47,635 nucleotides of DNA from CAZSNT01 sp964607765. Lineage in GTDB: Bacteria; Verrucomicrobiota; Lentisphaeria; Oligosphaerales; JABHEG01. Position 1 is the stretch's first letter. Every line of letters begins with the position of its first letter. This document shows positions 34,112 through 42,498 of the stretch, in pieces. The position numbers were made by a program, and so were the translations under genes. The DNA lies in assembly GCA_964607765.1 (NCBI GenBank), contig CAZSNT010000071.1:1-47635 (forward strand), written 5' to 3'. Under the pieces are notes generated by a model. It made no database searches and had not been told where the DNA came from. It was given only the letters and a program-made list of their open reading frames with translations.

Positions 34112-34927
34112 ATGGCCATGGACTTTCTCGGTTTACAAGACAAAACGATCGTCATCTTCGGCGTTGCCAATCGCCGCAGTGTCGCCTACGCAATCACTCG
34201 CATACTGAGTGAAGCAGGGGCAAACCTGGTGCACGTGCTCAGGGATGAACAGACGCTGGCGGGTGCACGGCGCCTGCTCGGCGACGCGCCTGCGCTGGTC
34301 TGCAACGTTGAGGAGCAGGATGCGGTGGATGCGCTCCCCGACGCGTTGGCCGCACACTGCACGGCGATCGACGGTGTCGTGCACTCCATCGCGTTCGCGA
34401 ACTACAGCGACGGGTTCTGCGCGTTCCACCAAACGCAGAAGGCGGACTTCCTGCAGGCCATGGACATCTCCTGCTACTCACTGGTCAACATTGTGAGTAC
34501 GCTCAAGCCGATGCTGGCCCAGGATGCCGCCATCGTCACAATCTCCATCTCCACGACGCGCATGGCCGCCGAGAACTACGGCTACATGGGCCCGGTGAAG
34601 GCCGCGCTCGACTCGTGCGTTGTCTTCCTGGCCAAGTCCCTGAGCGCAGACACTCGCGTGAGAGTGAACGCCGTGGGGGCCAGCTTGCTCAAGACATCGG
34701 CTTCGGCCGGCATCCCGGGTTACATCGACTCCTACCTGTATGCCGAGCAGGTGATCCCGCGCAAGGCCCATCTCGACACGGCGGAGGCCGCCAACGTCGC
34801 GGCATTCCTTCTCAGTCCGAGGGCCAGCGGCATCAATGCGCAGACCGTGGTGGTTGATGCCGGAATGAGCATCAATTACTTCGACCGCGACGTGATCCGA
34901 CGCGTCGTGGGAGGGGACGCACGGTAG
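34112..34927 (+). CDS. fabI: Enoyl-ACP reductase (FabI-type SDR)
   Basis: This 271-residue protein matches NADH-dependent enoyl-ACP reductase, the last step of fatty-acid elongation. The cofactor loop is FGVANRRSVAYAIT (16-29). The catalytic pair Y156 and K163 fall in NYGYMGPVKAAL, with the same spacing and numbering as E. coli FabI. DGVVHSIAFA and NAQTVVVDAGMSI are further landmarks. STTRMAAENYG replaces the usual SYLGA-type segment, so a FabL-like or specialised variant is possible. The start could be ATG 34112 or ATG 34118; the GGAG upstream is rather distant. It lies divergent from the dehydrogenase and 103 bp before the aminotransferase gene. Confidence 0.85.
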   Translation: MAMDFLGLQDKTIVIFGVANRRSVAYAITRILSEAGANLVHVLRDEQTLAGARRLLGDAPALVCNVEEQDAVDALPDALAAHCTAIDGVVHSIAFANYSDGFCAFHQTQKADFLQAMDISCYSLVNIVSTLKPMLAQDAAIVTISISTTRMAAENYGYMGPVKAALDSCVVFLAKSLSADTRVRVNAVGASLLKTSASAGIPGYIDSYLYAEQVIPRKAHLDTAEAANVAAFLLSPRASGINAQTVVVDAGMSINYFDRDVIRRVVGGDAR

Positions 34928-35030
34928 ACGGCCGGCCCGCCACGCACGTGTCGAGCCGAATGCGCCCCCTCCCGAGCGCACTGTCCCGGTCTTTTCTGAA
35001 CCGCCCGAATCACAGCATCGGAGCACAACC

Positions 35031-36224
35031 ATGACAGCGAATGCGAACACAACACAGCTGGCGGAATGGCAGCAGGACTACGTATTGGGCACGTATGCCC
35101 CGGAACTCACGCTCGTACGCGGCCAGATGTCGTGGGTCTGGGACGCCGACGATAACAAGTACCTGGACTTCGGCACCGGCATCAGCGTGTGCAACCTGGG
35201 TCACTGCCACCCCAAAGTCGTGGCAGCCGTTCAGGAGCAGGTAGCACGCCTGATGCACGTCTCCAACCTCTATTACAATGCGAATCAGCCGCGGCTGGCC
35301 GCGCTCATCGCCCGGAACAGCTTCAACGGCAAAGTGTTCTTCTGCAACAGCGGCGCGGAAGCCAACGAAGGACTGATCAAGCTGGCGCGCCGCTGGGGCA
35401 GCGCGGCCGGCAAGTATGAGATCATCACCATGGACGGCTCGTTCCACGGCCGGACCCTGGCCACGCTCGCGGCAACAGGTCAGACGAAGTACCGCGACGG
35501 CTTTGCGCCGCACGTCGAGGGATTCGTGCACGTTCCTTTCAACGATCTGGCCGCGGTCCGGGACGCCGTCACGCCCCGGACTGCGGCCATCCTGGTCGAG
35601 CCCGTACAGGGCGAAGGCGGCATCCGCCCCTCAACACCTGAGTTTCTGACCGGACTGCGCGAGCTGTGCGACGCTCGGAGCCTGCTGCTGCTCTTCGACG
35701 AGGTGCAGTGCGGCATGGGGCGCACAGGCAGGCACTTCGCATACCAGCACTACGGGATCGAACCCGATGCGATGAGCATGGCGAAAGCCCTCGGCAATGG
35801 CTTCCCCATCGGCGCGTTCGAGGTGCAGAACGCGTTGGCAGGCGTTCTGCCGCCGGGAACCCACGCGTCTACATTCGGCGGCACGCCGCTGGCGTGCGCT
35901 GCGGGCGTCGCTGTGTTTGAGGCGATCGCCTCGGAGAAGATCCTGGAGAACTGCCGGGCCATGGGCACCGTGCTTGCAGACGAACTGCGGAAGCTGTGCA
36001 GCAAGCACGCGTGTGCTCAGGAGGTCCGGGGGCTGGGGCTGATGCTCGGCGTGCAGCTTGACAGACCGGCCGCAGGCGCGGTCGCCGCCGCCGCAGAGCG
36101 CGGTCTGCTGATGTTGAGCGCCGGAGGAACCGTGCTGCGCCTGCTCCCGCCCTTGACGGTCACACGCGAGGAAGTGGACCTTGCGGTAGCGATCATTGAT
36201 GAGGCGCTGAGCGACCAGGGGTAG
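35031..36224 (+). CDS. argD: Acetylornithine/succinyldiaminopimelate-type aminotransferase
   Basis: This is a 397-residue class III PLP aminotransferase closest to ArgD, which makes N-acetylornithine in arginine synthesis. Landmarks are YLDFGTGISVCNLGHCHP, FFCNSGAEANEGLIKLAR, SFHGRTLATLAATGQ, LVEPVQGEGG, the PLP Asp in LLFDEVQCGMGRTG (D223) and the Schiff-base Lys252 in SMAKALGNGFPIGA. CGGAG lies about 8 nt before ATG 35031. No other arginine gene is near, so a related ornithine or 4-aminobutyrate specificity cannot be excluded. A perfect 11-bp stem-loop follows the stop. Confidence 0.88.
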   Translation: MTANANTTQLAEWQQDYVLGTYAPELTLVRGQMSWVWDADDNKYLDFGTGISVCNLGHCHPKVVAAVQEQVARLMHVSNLYYNANQPRLAALIARNSFNGKVFFCNSGAEANEGLIKLARRWGSAAGKYEIITMDGSFHGRTLATLAATGQTKYRDGFAPHVEGFVHVPFNDLAAVRDAVTPRTAAILVEPVQGEGGIRPSTPEFLTGLRELCDARSLLLLFDEVQCGMGRTGRHFAYQHYGIEPDAMSMAKALGNGFPIGAFEVQNALAGVLPPGTHASTFGGTPLACAAGVAVFEAIASEKILENCRAMGTVLADELRKLCSKHACAQEVRGLGLMLGVQLDRPAAGAVAAAAERGLLMLSAGGTVLRLLPPLTVTREEVDLAVAIIDEALSDQG

Positions 36225-36273
36225 AACGGAATTGCGGGTGGAGATACGCTGACTCCGCGGCAATCCCCATTGT

Positions 36274-36306
36274 CAGTGGCACGGGACCGTACGGGCCGTG
36301 CCACTG
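36274..36306. terminator. Bidirectional stem-loop between convergent genes
   Basis: CAGTGGCACGG (36274-36284) and CCGTGCCACTG (36296-36306) form a perfect 11-bp stem with an 11-nt loop, placed 50 bp after the aminotransferase stop and 34 bp before the stop of the convergent gene. There is no clear U-tract on either side. Confidence 0.6.
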
Positions 36307-36339
36307 CTCTGCCCCGCGCTCCCCAACCGTCACCCCAGC

Positions 36340-37182
36340 CTAGAAGTTCTTGCGGAACGACGGCGGATTGACGCGCCAGGACGTGGATTTGGCCGGCTCG
36401 AACGGGAACTCCGGCTCGATGATCGGCTGCCAGCCCATGGGGAACGTGGCCACCTCCAGCCACCCGGTCAATTCGCGAATGCCGAACCGCCAGATGCCTT
36501 GGAACAGCCCGACCGAGATGCCGGCATGCCCGCCCTGGTCCTTGGTGACGCGATCCAAGTTCCGCGGTATCTCGTAGATGGCCGTGACAATGTTCGTCAG
36601 GCCGCGCCCCAACTGGCGCGCAGGCTCGCGGCGCGCGTTCGGGTCCAGGGACTCGTCATCCTTCATGGGGTCCTGACCGACAATGCCCGCGAAGAAGTCG
36701 CCGGTCTCGTCCATGTGCATGTTCATGTAGCCATGCACCACGCCCAGCGCCAGCTGAGCGCGCAGATCCCACGGCGAGCGTGGGAAACGCACATCGTGCC
36801 GCTGCGTCGTCTCGTTGCCCCAACCAAAGAACGACCACGTGCGATATTTGCCTTCGTGCGGCGTGAATATCGGTTCATCCTCAAGCCACGGCACAACCCA
36901 CAGCGGCGGGAAGAAGTGGGGAAAGGTCACGCCCTTTTCGGATGAGGTGTATGCCCCGATCTGCACGGCATCCGTCAGCGCGAACTCCGCGCCTAAAGCC
37001 GGACCAATGGCCACACCGCCCCGGAAGATCTCCAGGAAATCGCTGAACCGGTTCCACACATACAGCTCAGACTTGACGAAAAAGTCATTGACTGCTTGTG
37101 CCTGCGCCTTGCCCACTGGCATGACAAACACCAAGGTCGCAAGCAGGCTTATGGCCGCGTACCTCATTCGTCTCGATGGCAT
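36340..37182 (-). CDS. TIGR04073-type exosortase-associated exported protein
   Basis: This is a 280-residue protein. ATG 37182 has CGGGAGAC 8 nt upstream, and a signal peptide follows (MRYAAISLLATLVFVMPVGKAQA). The C-terminal half carries the TIGR04073 pattern: QLGRGLTNIVTAIYEIPRNL, then GISVGLFQGIWRFGIRELTG and ATFPMGWQPIIEPEF. That family is usually about half this length; here an additional N-terminal domain of about 130 residues (NRFSDFLEIFRGGVAIGP, HFFPPLWVVPW) precedes it. TIGR04073 proteins occur in genomes with exosortase/PEP-CTERM systems, but no PEP-CTERM tail is present here. A divergent exported protein lies upstream and begins with a similar NRxxDFxxxF segment. Confidence 0.8.
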   Translation of the reverse strand: MPSRRMRYAAISLLATLVFVMPVGKAQAQAVNDFFVKSELYVWNRFSDFLEIFRGGVAIGPALGAEFALTDAVQIGAYTSSEKGVTFPHFFPPLWVVPWLEDEPIFTPHEGKYRTWSFFGWGNETTQRHDVRFPRSPWDLRAQLALGVVHGYMNMHMDETGDFFAGIVGQDPMKDDESLDPNARREPARQLGRGLTNIVTAIYEIPRNLDRVTKDQGGHAGISVGLFQGIWRFGIRELTGWLEVATFPMGWQPIIEPEFPFEPAKSTSWRVNPPSFRKNF

Positions 37183-37278
37183 GGCTGTCTCCCGGTTCTT
37201 GTTGCTCTCACGGTCCTGGAAAACGGCGCCAACTCGCACGGACTCCGTCTCCGTCGGTGACTCGCGCCGGAACGCCGT

Positions 37279-37308
37279 AATATAGCAAAGCCAAATCCGG
37301 AAACGCAA
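37279..37308 (-). promoter_or_regulatory. Sigma70-like promoter for the TIGR04073-type gene
   Basis: On the minus strand TTGCGT (37303-37308) and TATATT (37279-37284) are 18 bp apart, about 90 nt upstream of the start codon. The spacing and sequence resemble the promoter of the divergent gene at 37419-37448. Confidence 0.45.
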
Positions 37309-37418
37309 GCTCAGCGTCCCATTAATTATGGCGCAAGCTCACAGACACGTCGGCGCCGACGCGCCCCGTCCCATCCATCCGTCCAGATCCCGGCCGCAAA
37401 ATCCTTGCCTGTTAACGC
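37309..37418. other. Divergent intergenic region between the two exported-protein genes
   Basis: Apart from the two promoter-like sites on either side, the roughly 320 bp between start codons (37183-37500) show no gene, RNA or repeat that I can support. Confidence 0.5.
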
Positions 37419-37448
37419 TTGCAATCCCCGCCGCACCATTGCTATAGT
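37419..37448 (+). promoter_or_regulatory. Sigma70-like promoter for the gene at 37501
   Basis: TTGCAA (37419-37424) and TATAGT (37443-37448) are separated by 18 bp. Transcription would start near 37455, leaving a leader of about 45 nt that contains AGGAGAG before ATG 37501. Confidence 0.5.
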
Positions 37449-37500
37449 ACCCCACTCCGACACGAGACAATTCCCCAAACAACCAGGAGAGTTGGACGCA

Positions 37501-38424
37501 ATGACTAATCTCAGCATGACAGGGCTGTCCCGACGGGTTCCGATCCTGATTGTGTGTCTGATCCTGATAGACGCCGCCCGTGCACAGTCCCCCAGACCCT
37601 CGGCCGTGCAACAGATCATCGGCGACAAGATCAAGGACATCGCCGAAACGCGCACCCCCGACAGAGTCGTGCCCAAGATCGAGCCCACGAACTTCTCATT
37701 CGTCACGCCGAAGTGCAACTGGTGGCGCAACCGTCTCGCCGATTTCATGGACTGCTTTTCGGTAGGCGCGGGCCTGACCTTCGAGAACAAGATTACCGGT
37801 CCGTTCCCGCCCAGTCTTGGCGCCTATGGCGAGCTCACAACGTTCCTGCATCTGGGCCTGCTGACGCACAACGGCGCGACCGTCGAGTGGGACGGCCGCG
37901 GCGCGGGTGTGTACTCCGAGCTGCGCACACTGAGGGCGATCGGACCGTGGCAGAAGTGGAGCATCCGTCAGAGCGACTACGAGCCCTGGGTCAACTTCTA
38001 CAAGGACATCGGCCGGAGCGGCAAGTGGGCCGAGCGCATGTCCAAGGACCTCAGCTTCAATCCGCCCGGCGCCCCCGCAAAGGACCTGATCCACCGCGAT
38101 GAGTACCTTCAGGAGTTCCACACGGGTATCTTCCAACGCCGCGGCTGGCACCGGTTCATGTATACCGGCGCGGAACTCGCGCTCTGTGACCCGTTCCTCA
38201 CACACTGGGGCGGCACGGTGCGGGCCGGGTTCGACGTCTCCGAGGCCTTCGACTTCCTGCTCGGCTGGTTCTTCGTGGACTTCCAGGAAGACGACCTCCG
38301 GGATGACGAGTACCTTGCGCCCGGCGAATCCTACACGCCTCCCGAGCCGTTCGGCCCCGTGGCCGAGGATATCAAGCCCGCCCCCGCGCCGAAGCCGGCG
38401 CCGGCGCCGGCGCCGGCCGAATAA
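37501..38424 (+). CDS. Exported protein with Ala-Pro repeat tail
   Basis: This is a 307-residue protein starting at ATG 37501, with AGGAGAG upstream. An in-frame ATG at 37405 would run through the promoter. It has a signal peptide (RRVPILIVCLILIDAARAQS). The mature part contains NRLADFMDCFSVGAGLTFEN, recalling the NRFSDFLEIFRGG segment of the divergent TIGR04073-type protein, then GAYGELTTFLHLGLLTHNG and a late AFDFLLGWFFVDFQEDD. The last residues are an Ala-Pro-Lys series from a GCCGGC microsatellite. Alternating hydrophobic strands suggest a beta-rich envelope protein. I do not recognise a named family. Its promoter, spacing and partial similarity argue that the two divergent proteins are related. 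Confidence 0.65.
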   Translation: MTNLSMTGLSRRVPILIVCLILIDAARAQSPRPSAVQQIIGDKIKDIAETRTPDRVVPKIEPTNFSFVTPKCNWWRNRLADFMDCFSVGAGLTFENKITGPFPPSLGAYGELTTFLHLGLLTHNGATVEWDGRGAGVYSELRTLRAIGPWQKWSIRQSDYEPWVNFYKDIGRSGKWAERMSKDLSFNPPGAPAKDLIHRDEYLQEFHTGIFQRRGWHRFMYTGAELALCDPFLTHWGGTVRAGFDVSEAFDFLLGWFFVDFQEDDLRDDEYLAPGESYTPPEPFGPVAEDIKPAPAPKPAPAPAPAE

Positions 38425-38453
38425 CCACCTGACGGCACTTCCATCCCCCGTAA

Positions 38454-38825
38454 GGGCTGCCCCAGCAACGTAGCCCGGGTCTCCCGACCCGGGTGTCCTG
38501 CCGTGAGGTGTATCATGCCTGCGGCCGGCAGATTGGGGCTGCCCCAGTAACGTAGCCCGGGTCTCCCGACCCGGGTGTCCTGCCGTGAGCTGTATCCATG
38601 CCTGCGTGCGGCAGACTGGCCGTGCCCCAGTAACGTAGCCCGGGTCTCCCGACCCGGGTGTCCTGCCGTGAGGTGTATCATGCCTGNNNNNNNNNNNNNN
38701 NNNNNNNNNNNNNNNNNNNNNNNNNNNNNNNNNNNNNNNNNNNNNNNNNNNNNNNNNNNNNNNNNNNNNNNNNNNNNNNNNNNNNNCGGCCGGCAGATTG
38801 GGGCTGCCCCAGAATGAGGCCAGGA
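38454..38825. repeat. 82-83-bp tandem repeat with a CCCGGGTC palindrome
   Basis: At least three copies start at about 38454, 38536 and 38619. Each contains the palindrome CCCGGGTCTCCCGACCCGGG (38474-38493, 38556-38575, 38639-38658), an 8-bp stem with a 4-nt loop. Copies differ by a few substitutions. The third runs into the N gap, and its end reappears after the gap at 38787, followed by the beginning of another copy that stops at about 38812. More copies may be hidden in the gap. Reading frames through it are not genes. Confidence 0.92.
38687..38786. other. Scaffold gap of 100 Ns
   Basis: Exactly 100 Ns replace sequence inside the tandem repeat. The round length is the usual placeholder for an unknown distance, and the repeat is the probable reason assembly failed here. 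Confidence 0.95.
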
Positions 38826-38847
38826 TGGCACGGAATGTGTCAGTCAT

Positions 38848-38932
38848 CTGTACCTCATCTCCTTACTTCATCCCATTACGTCATCTGCAATCCCGTTTGA
38901 CCCGGAAGATGAGGTAAGGAGATGAAGTACAG
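38848..38932. repeat. 25-bp inverted repeat downstream of the tandem array
   Basis: Arms at 38848-38872 and 38908-38932 are inverted copies with 23 of 25 matches, built from CTCATCTCCTTAC-like words, around a 35-nt centre. It lies in the region after the N gap and about 50 bp downstream of the 3' end of manA. It may be a terminator or another small palindromic element. Confidence 0.8.
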
Positions 38933-38979
38933 AGATGAGGATTGGCGAGTCAAGGGGGGGGAACAGCCCGCCCTGCCCT

Positions 38980-39978
38980 CTACCGCCCGCCCATCAGCAC
39001 AACGCGAAGCAGGCGGCACGTCTTGCCCTTGACGTAGACGCGGTAGGCGCCCAGCCCGGCCGGCAGACACGCCAACTCGCCTTGAACCAACGTCTCGACG
39101 CCCGCGTCGGAGTGGACCTCGGCAGCGCCGCTGACCATTGCCAGCACGTGGAAGCTGATACCGCGAGTGTGGTCGAACAGGTGGTCGCACAGCCTGATCT
39201 CGTCAACCACAAACTGCGGGCAGTGGTGTACGAGCGGGACCTTGCGCGTGCGCGTGATGCCGCCGGCGTCCCGCGAGATGCGCCCCAACTGCCGGTCTTG
39301 GAAATAGATACAGCGCAACGCCTCCTGCTGCTCCGCAGTATCGACCGGCTCGCCGCCGCCCCAGCCCGAAACGCGAAGCGGCACCGCCACGCGATTGCCC
39401 ACCTCCCAGACCAGATTGCCGCCGCCAATGCTGTGAACACGCTGGTTCGGGATGTAGAACGCGTCGCCATGGTGCCCGGGAAAGACCTGCAGGAGCGTTT
39501 CCAACCCCGGCGTGTCCAGACGGTCCACCACCTGCAGACGCGTCACGCGTGCGCCTATGCCGACAATGACCGATGCATCAGGCTCCGCCGCCAGCGAGAA
39601 CCAGAACTTGCTGCAGGGCTCAGCCTGAAATGTCGCACCTCCCACCGAGCTGGCCGGATGCACCATCAGCGGCAGCGACTGCGCGACGTCCAGAATGCGA
39701 ATGTAGACGGGAAACGGCTGACCAGCGCGGTGCCGGCGACCGGCAATCCGCTCCGGATGCGCCGCGACCAACTCCCCCAGAGACTGTCCCGCCAACGGGC
39801 CGTTGCTCACAACGCTGCTCATGGCCCCCGAATCGACCAACTCCCAGCTGATGCCGGTGCGGGGAGGAATGGGGGCCTGTGCCGCGTCGCCCTGCCGGTA
39901 CTCGCCAAGCAGGGATCCGCCCCATTCAGTCTGTTCCAGAACGGGCGCGAACTTCAGAGGATACAGAGGCGTACTCAC
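38980..39978 (-). CDS. manA: Class I mannose-6-phosphate isomerase
   Basis: This 332-residue protein matches type I phosphomannose isomerase, which interconverts fructose-6-P and mannose-6-P. The family opening PLYPLKFAPVLEQTEWGG follows GTG 39978 directly, so I take that start although no Shine-Dalgarno is visible; a TTG at 40050 is the alternative. RILDVAQSLPLMVHP contains the zinc-binding His, SKFWFSL corresponds to the KxExW region, and GDAFYIPNQRVHSIGGGNLVWEVG is the second zinc-site region. Some ligand positions differ from the standard (SKFWF rather than KPEMWY), so a variant metal site is possible. It is divergent from ftsK. Confidence 0.85.
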   Translation of the reverse strand: MSTPLYPLKFAPVLEQTEWGGSLLGEYRQGDAAQAPIPPRTGISWELVDSGAMSSVVSNGPLAGQSLGELVAAHPERIAGRRHRAGQPFPVYIRILDVAQSLPLMVHPASSVGGATFQAEPCSKFWFSLAAEPDASVIVGIGARVTRLQVVDRLDTPGLETLLQVFPGHHGDAFYIPNQRVHSIGGGNLVWEVGNRVAVPLRVSGWGGGEPVDTAEQQEALRCIYFQDRQLGRISRDAGGITRTRKVPLVHHCPQFVVDEIRLCDHLFDHTRGISFHVLAMVSGAAEVHSDAGVETLVQGELACLPAGLGAYRVYVKGKTCRLLRVVLMGGR

Positions 39979-40004
39979 GACTGCGAAAAAGGGTGTGACG
40001 GCTG

Positions 40005-40032
40005 TTGCTGAAATTTCCACACACAATAGTAT
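40005..40032 (+). promoter_or_regulatory. Possible promoter for the ftsK operon
   Basis: TTGCTG (40005-40010) and TAGTAT (40027-40032) are 16 bp apart, about 50 nt upstream of the TTG start at 40082. The segment also holds the AT-rich part of the divergent manA-ftsK spacer. Confidence 0.35.
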
Positions 40033-40081
40033 GTTGTAGGGTATATTCAAGAACCTCTAACTCCCCCTACGGAGGAAGCAC

Positions 40082-42436
40082 TTGCCGCAGAAATCCAAGT
40101 CAAATGCCTCGGACACCGAGTCCTCTGCCGCATCAAGGCCGACTTTGGCGAACATTGTCCTGTTCGTGCTCAGCGTGCTGGTCCTGCTCGCGCTCATCTC
40201 GCACGACCCTGCCGACGCCGATCTGCTGGATGGCGGGGTCGGCACGGAAGGGATCATCCACAATTGGATCGGCTACTTCGGCGCTTGCGTTTCCCGCGCG
40301 TTGCTCGTGCTTGTCGGGTTCAGCGCTTACCTGTTCGCCTTCCTGATGCTGCTGTGCGCCGCACGACGCCTGTTCGGACGCGTCGGGATGCGCCCGCTTC
40401 TGTGGGACTACTGGGCCTCGGTCGTGCTCGCAACGGTCGGAACAGCCATGTTCTGCGGAATCTGGCCCAATCTGGCTCCGGGCCTCGCCAGAGCTCTGAA
40501 CATCGCTCAAACGCCCGGCGGCGCTGTGGGGCAGCGCCTATGTTCGCCTGACGGCGGGTGGATCCGGCTCATACTCAACCCAACCGGCAGTGCCATCGTC
40601 TCGTTCGCACTGGCAGTTGTGGGCCTCGGAGTTGTCTGGCTTTACGACTGGCACGGCTTGTTCCAGCTGGCCTTGGAGCGGCGAGCCGCGGCAGCGCCCG
40701 ACCGCGATGACAAGAGCGCGAAAGCGGAACGGGCCAAGCGCCGGGCGGAGAAGCGTCGGGAGCGGGAACGCCTGGCAGAAGAGCGGGCCAAGGCCAAGGC
40801 ACTGGAGGCCAAGAAGACGCCGGAGCCGCCGCCACCGCCGCCACCTGAGCCGCCGGAACCGGTCGCCGAGCCGCCCAAACCGGCGGCCAAGCCCAGGCGA
40901 ACTAGAACAGCGCCCGCCTACAAATTGCCGCCCCTGGACCTGCTGAGGCCAGGATCCGGAACCAGCACCTCGGCAGACCCCCAGGAGACGGAGGTCAAGA
41001 AGGACATCCTGCAGGAAACGCTGGACAGCTTCGGAATTGATGCACAGGTGGGCAATGCGACCAGCGGACCACGCGTCACGCTTTTCGAAGTGCACACCGC
41101 CCCCGGTGTCAAGGTGGAACGCATCAGCCAGATCAGCAACAACATCGCCATGGAGCTGCGCGCCACGAGCCTGCGTATCCTGACACCGATTCCCGGCAAG
41201 AAGTCCGTGGGCATCGAAGTGCCGAACTCCAAGCCCGCCATGGTGAACCTGCACAGCCTGATGACCGACACGGCCTGGAAGAAGACAAGAGCCAAGATCC
41301 CCATCATCCTCGGCCGCGACATCAGCGGCGACGTCGTCATCCTCGACCTGGCAAGGGCGCCGCACCTACTCATCGCGGGCGCGACCGGAAGCGGCAAGTC
41401 CGTCTGCATCAACGCCATCATCATGTCCATGCTCTACCGCTTCTCGCCCGAAGAGCTGCGGATGATCATGGTCGACCCCAAGGTGGTTGAGTTCAGGGCT
41501 TACGAGAGCCTGCCCCACCTCGTTGTGCCTGTCATCTCCGACGTCAAGAAAGTGCCCCTCGCCTTGCGCTGGGTGATCAACGAAATGGAGTACCGGTACC
41601 GCGTCCTGGCCAAAGTCAGCGCACGCAACCTGGAAGGCTTCAACAGCCGCCCGAAGAGCCAGGAGACCGTTCTGGATGACAACGGGGCTCCGATCCCCGA
41701 CCGGCTCCCCTACATTGTGGTGATCATCGATGAGCTGGCCGACATCATGATGACCGCCAAGGCGGATGTGGAGACATCCCTCGCGCGTATTGCCCAGCTC
41801 TCGCGCGCGGTCGGCATTCACAGCATCATCGCGACACAACGGCCCAGTGTCAACGTCATCACCGGAACGATCAAGGCCAACTTCCCCACGCGCGTCGCCT
41901 TCCAGGTCACCTCGCAGGTGGACTCCAGAACAATCCTCGACGGCAAAGGCGCAGAGTCGCTTCTCGGCCGCGGCGACATGCTCTTCAGACCGCCCGGCGC
42001 GGCGCGGCTCGAACGTAATCAGGGCGCCATGGTTGATGATGACGAGATAGAGGAAGTCGTCGGATTCGTGGCGAACCAGCTGGAACAGGAGTTCGACGAG
42101 AGCGTTTTCAAGGTGTCCGGGGACGGCAAAGGCAGCGATGGCAAAGGCGGCGCGGCGGGCGAACTGTCGTCTGAGGATGAACAGCTCGTGCAGCAGGCGA
42201 TCGAGATCATCGTACGCGACCGGCGCGCCACCACCAGCTACCTGCAGCGGTGCATGCGCATCGGCTACAACCGTGCCGCCTCGATCATCGAGATCCTCGA
42301 AGAACGCGGCGTGATCGGGCCGCAGATAGGCACGACGCCGCGCGAGATCCTCATCCTCGGCGCCCAAACCGACGACCGGGACGACGACGGCCCCAACGCG
42401 GACGCTGACGGCCCCGGCAGCACAGACACTGCCTGA
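40082..42436 (+). CDS. ftsK: DNA translocase FtsK/SpoIIIE
   Basis: This is a 784-residue FtsK-type DNA pump acting at the division septum to clear chromosome dimers. The start is TTG 40082, with GGAGGA 5 nt upstream. Four membrane segments lie in the first 200 residues (LANIVLFVLSVLVLLALIS and others). A Lys/Glu/Pro-rich linker follows (about 200-290). The motor has Walker A GATGSGKSV (433-441) and Walker B VVIIDELAD (Asp550). QLSRAVGIHSIIATQRPSVN is the RecA-like core. The gamma winged-helix domain ends the protein (TSYLQRCMRIGYNRAASIIE). It heads an operon with a RodZ-like gene and uvrA. Confidence 0.95.
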   Translation: MPQKSKSNASDTESSAASRPTLANIVLFVLSVLVLLALISHDPADADLLDGGVGTEGIIHNWIGYFGACVSRALLVLVGFSAYLFAFLMLLCAARRLFGRVGMRPLLWDYWASVVLATVGTAMFCGIWPNLAPGLARALNIAQTPGGAVGQRLCSPDGGWIRLILNPTGSAIVSFALAVVGLGVVWLYDWHGLFQLALERRAAAAPDRDDKSAKAERAKRRAEKRRERERLAEERAKAKALEAKKTPEPPPPPPPEPPEPVAEPPKPAAKPRRTRTAPAYKLPPLDLLRPGSGTSTSADPQETEVKKDILQETLDSFGIDAQVGNATSGPRVTLFEVHTAPGVKVERISQISNNIAMELRATSLRILTPIPGKKSVGIEVPNSKPAMVNLHSLMTDTAWKKTRAKIPIILGRDISGDVVILDLARAPHLLIAGATGSGKSVCINAIIMSMLYRFSPEELRMIMVDPKVVEFRAYESLPHLVVPVISDVKKVPLALRWVINEMEYRYRVLAKVSARNLEGFNSRPKSQETVLDDNGAPIPDRLPYIVVIIDELADIMMTAKADVETSLARIAQLSRAVGIHSIIATQRPSVNVITGTIKANFPTRVAFQVTSQVDSRTILDGKGAESLLGRGDMLFRPPGAARLERNQGAMVDDDEIEEVVGFVANQLEQEFDESVFKVSGDGKGSDGKGGAAGELSSEDEQLVQQAIEIIVRDRRATTSYLQRCMRIGYNRAASIIEILEERGVIGPQIGTTPREILILGAQTDDRDDDGPNADADGPGSTDTA

Positions 42437-42498
42437 CGCCTGAGGCGCCCGTGTCCCCGCGGGCCAACCGCCGAACGCGATACTGAGAAAGCACGAAC

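Noticed and set aside
37405..37500. Upstream ATG at 37405 for the exported protein
   Set aside because: It lies before the promoter-like boxes; ATG 37501 has AGGAGAG and directly precedes a signal peptide.
38454..38825. CRISPR array
   Set aside because: The whole 82-bp unit is repeated, with no unique spacers and no cas genes.
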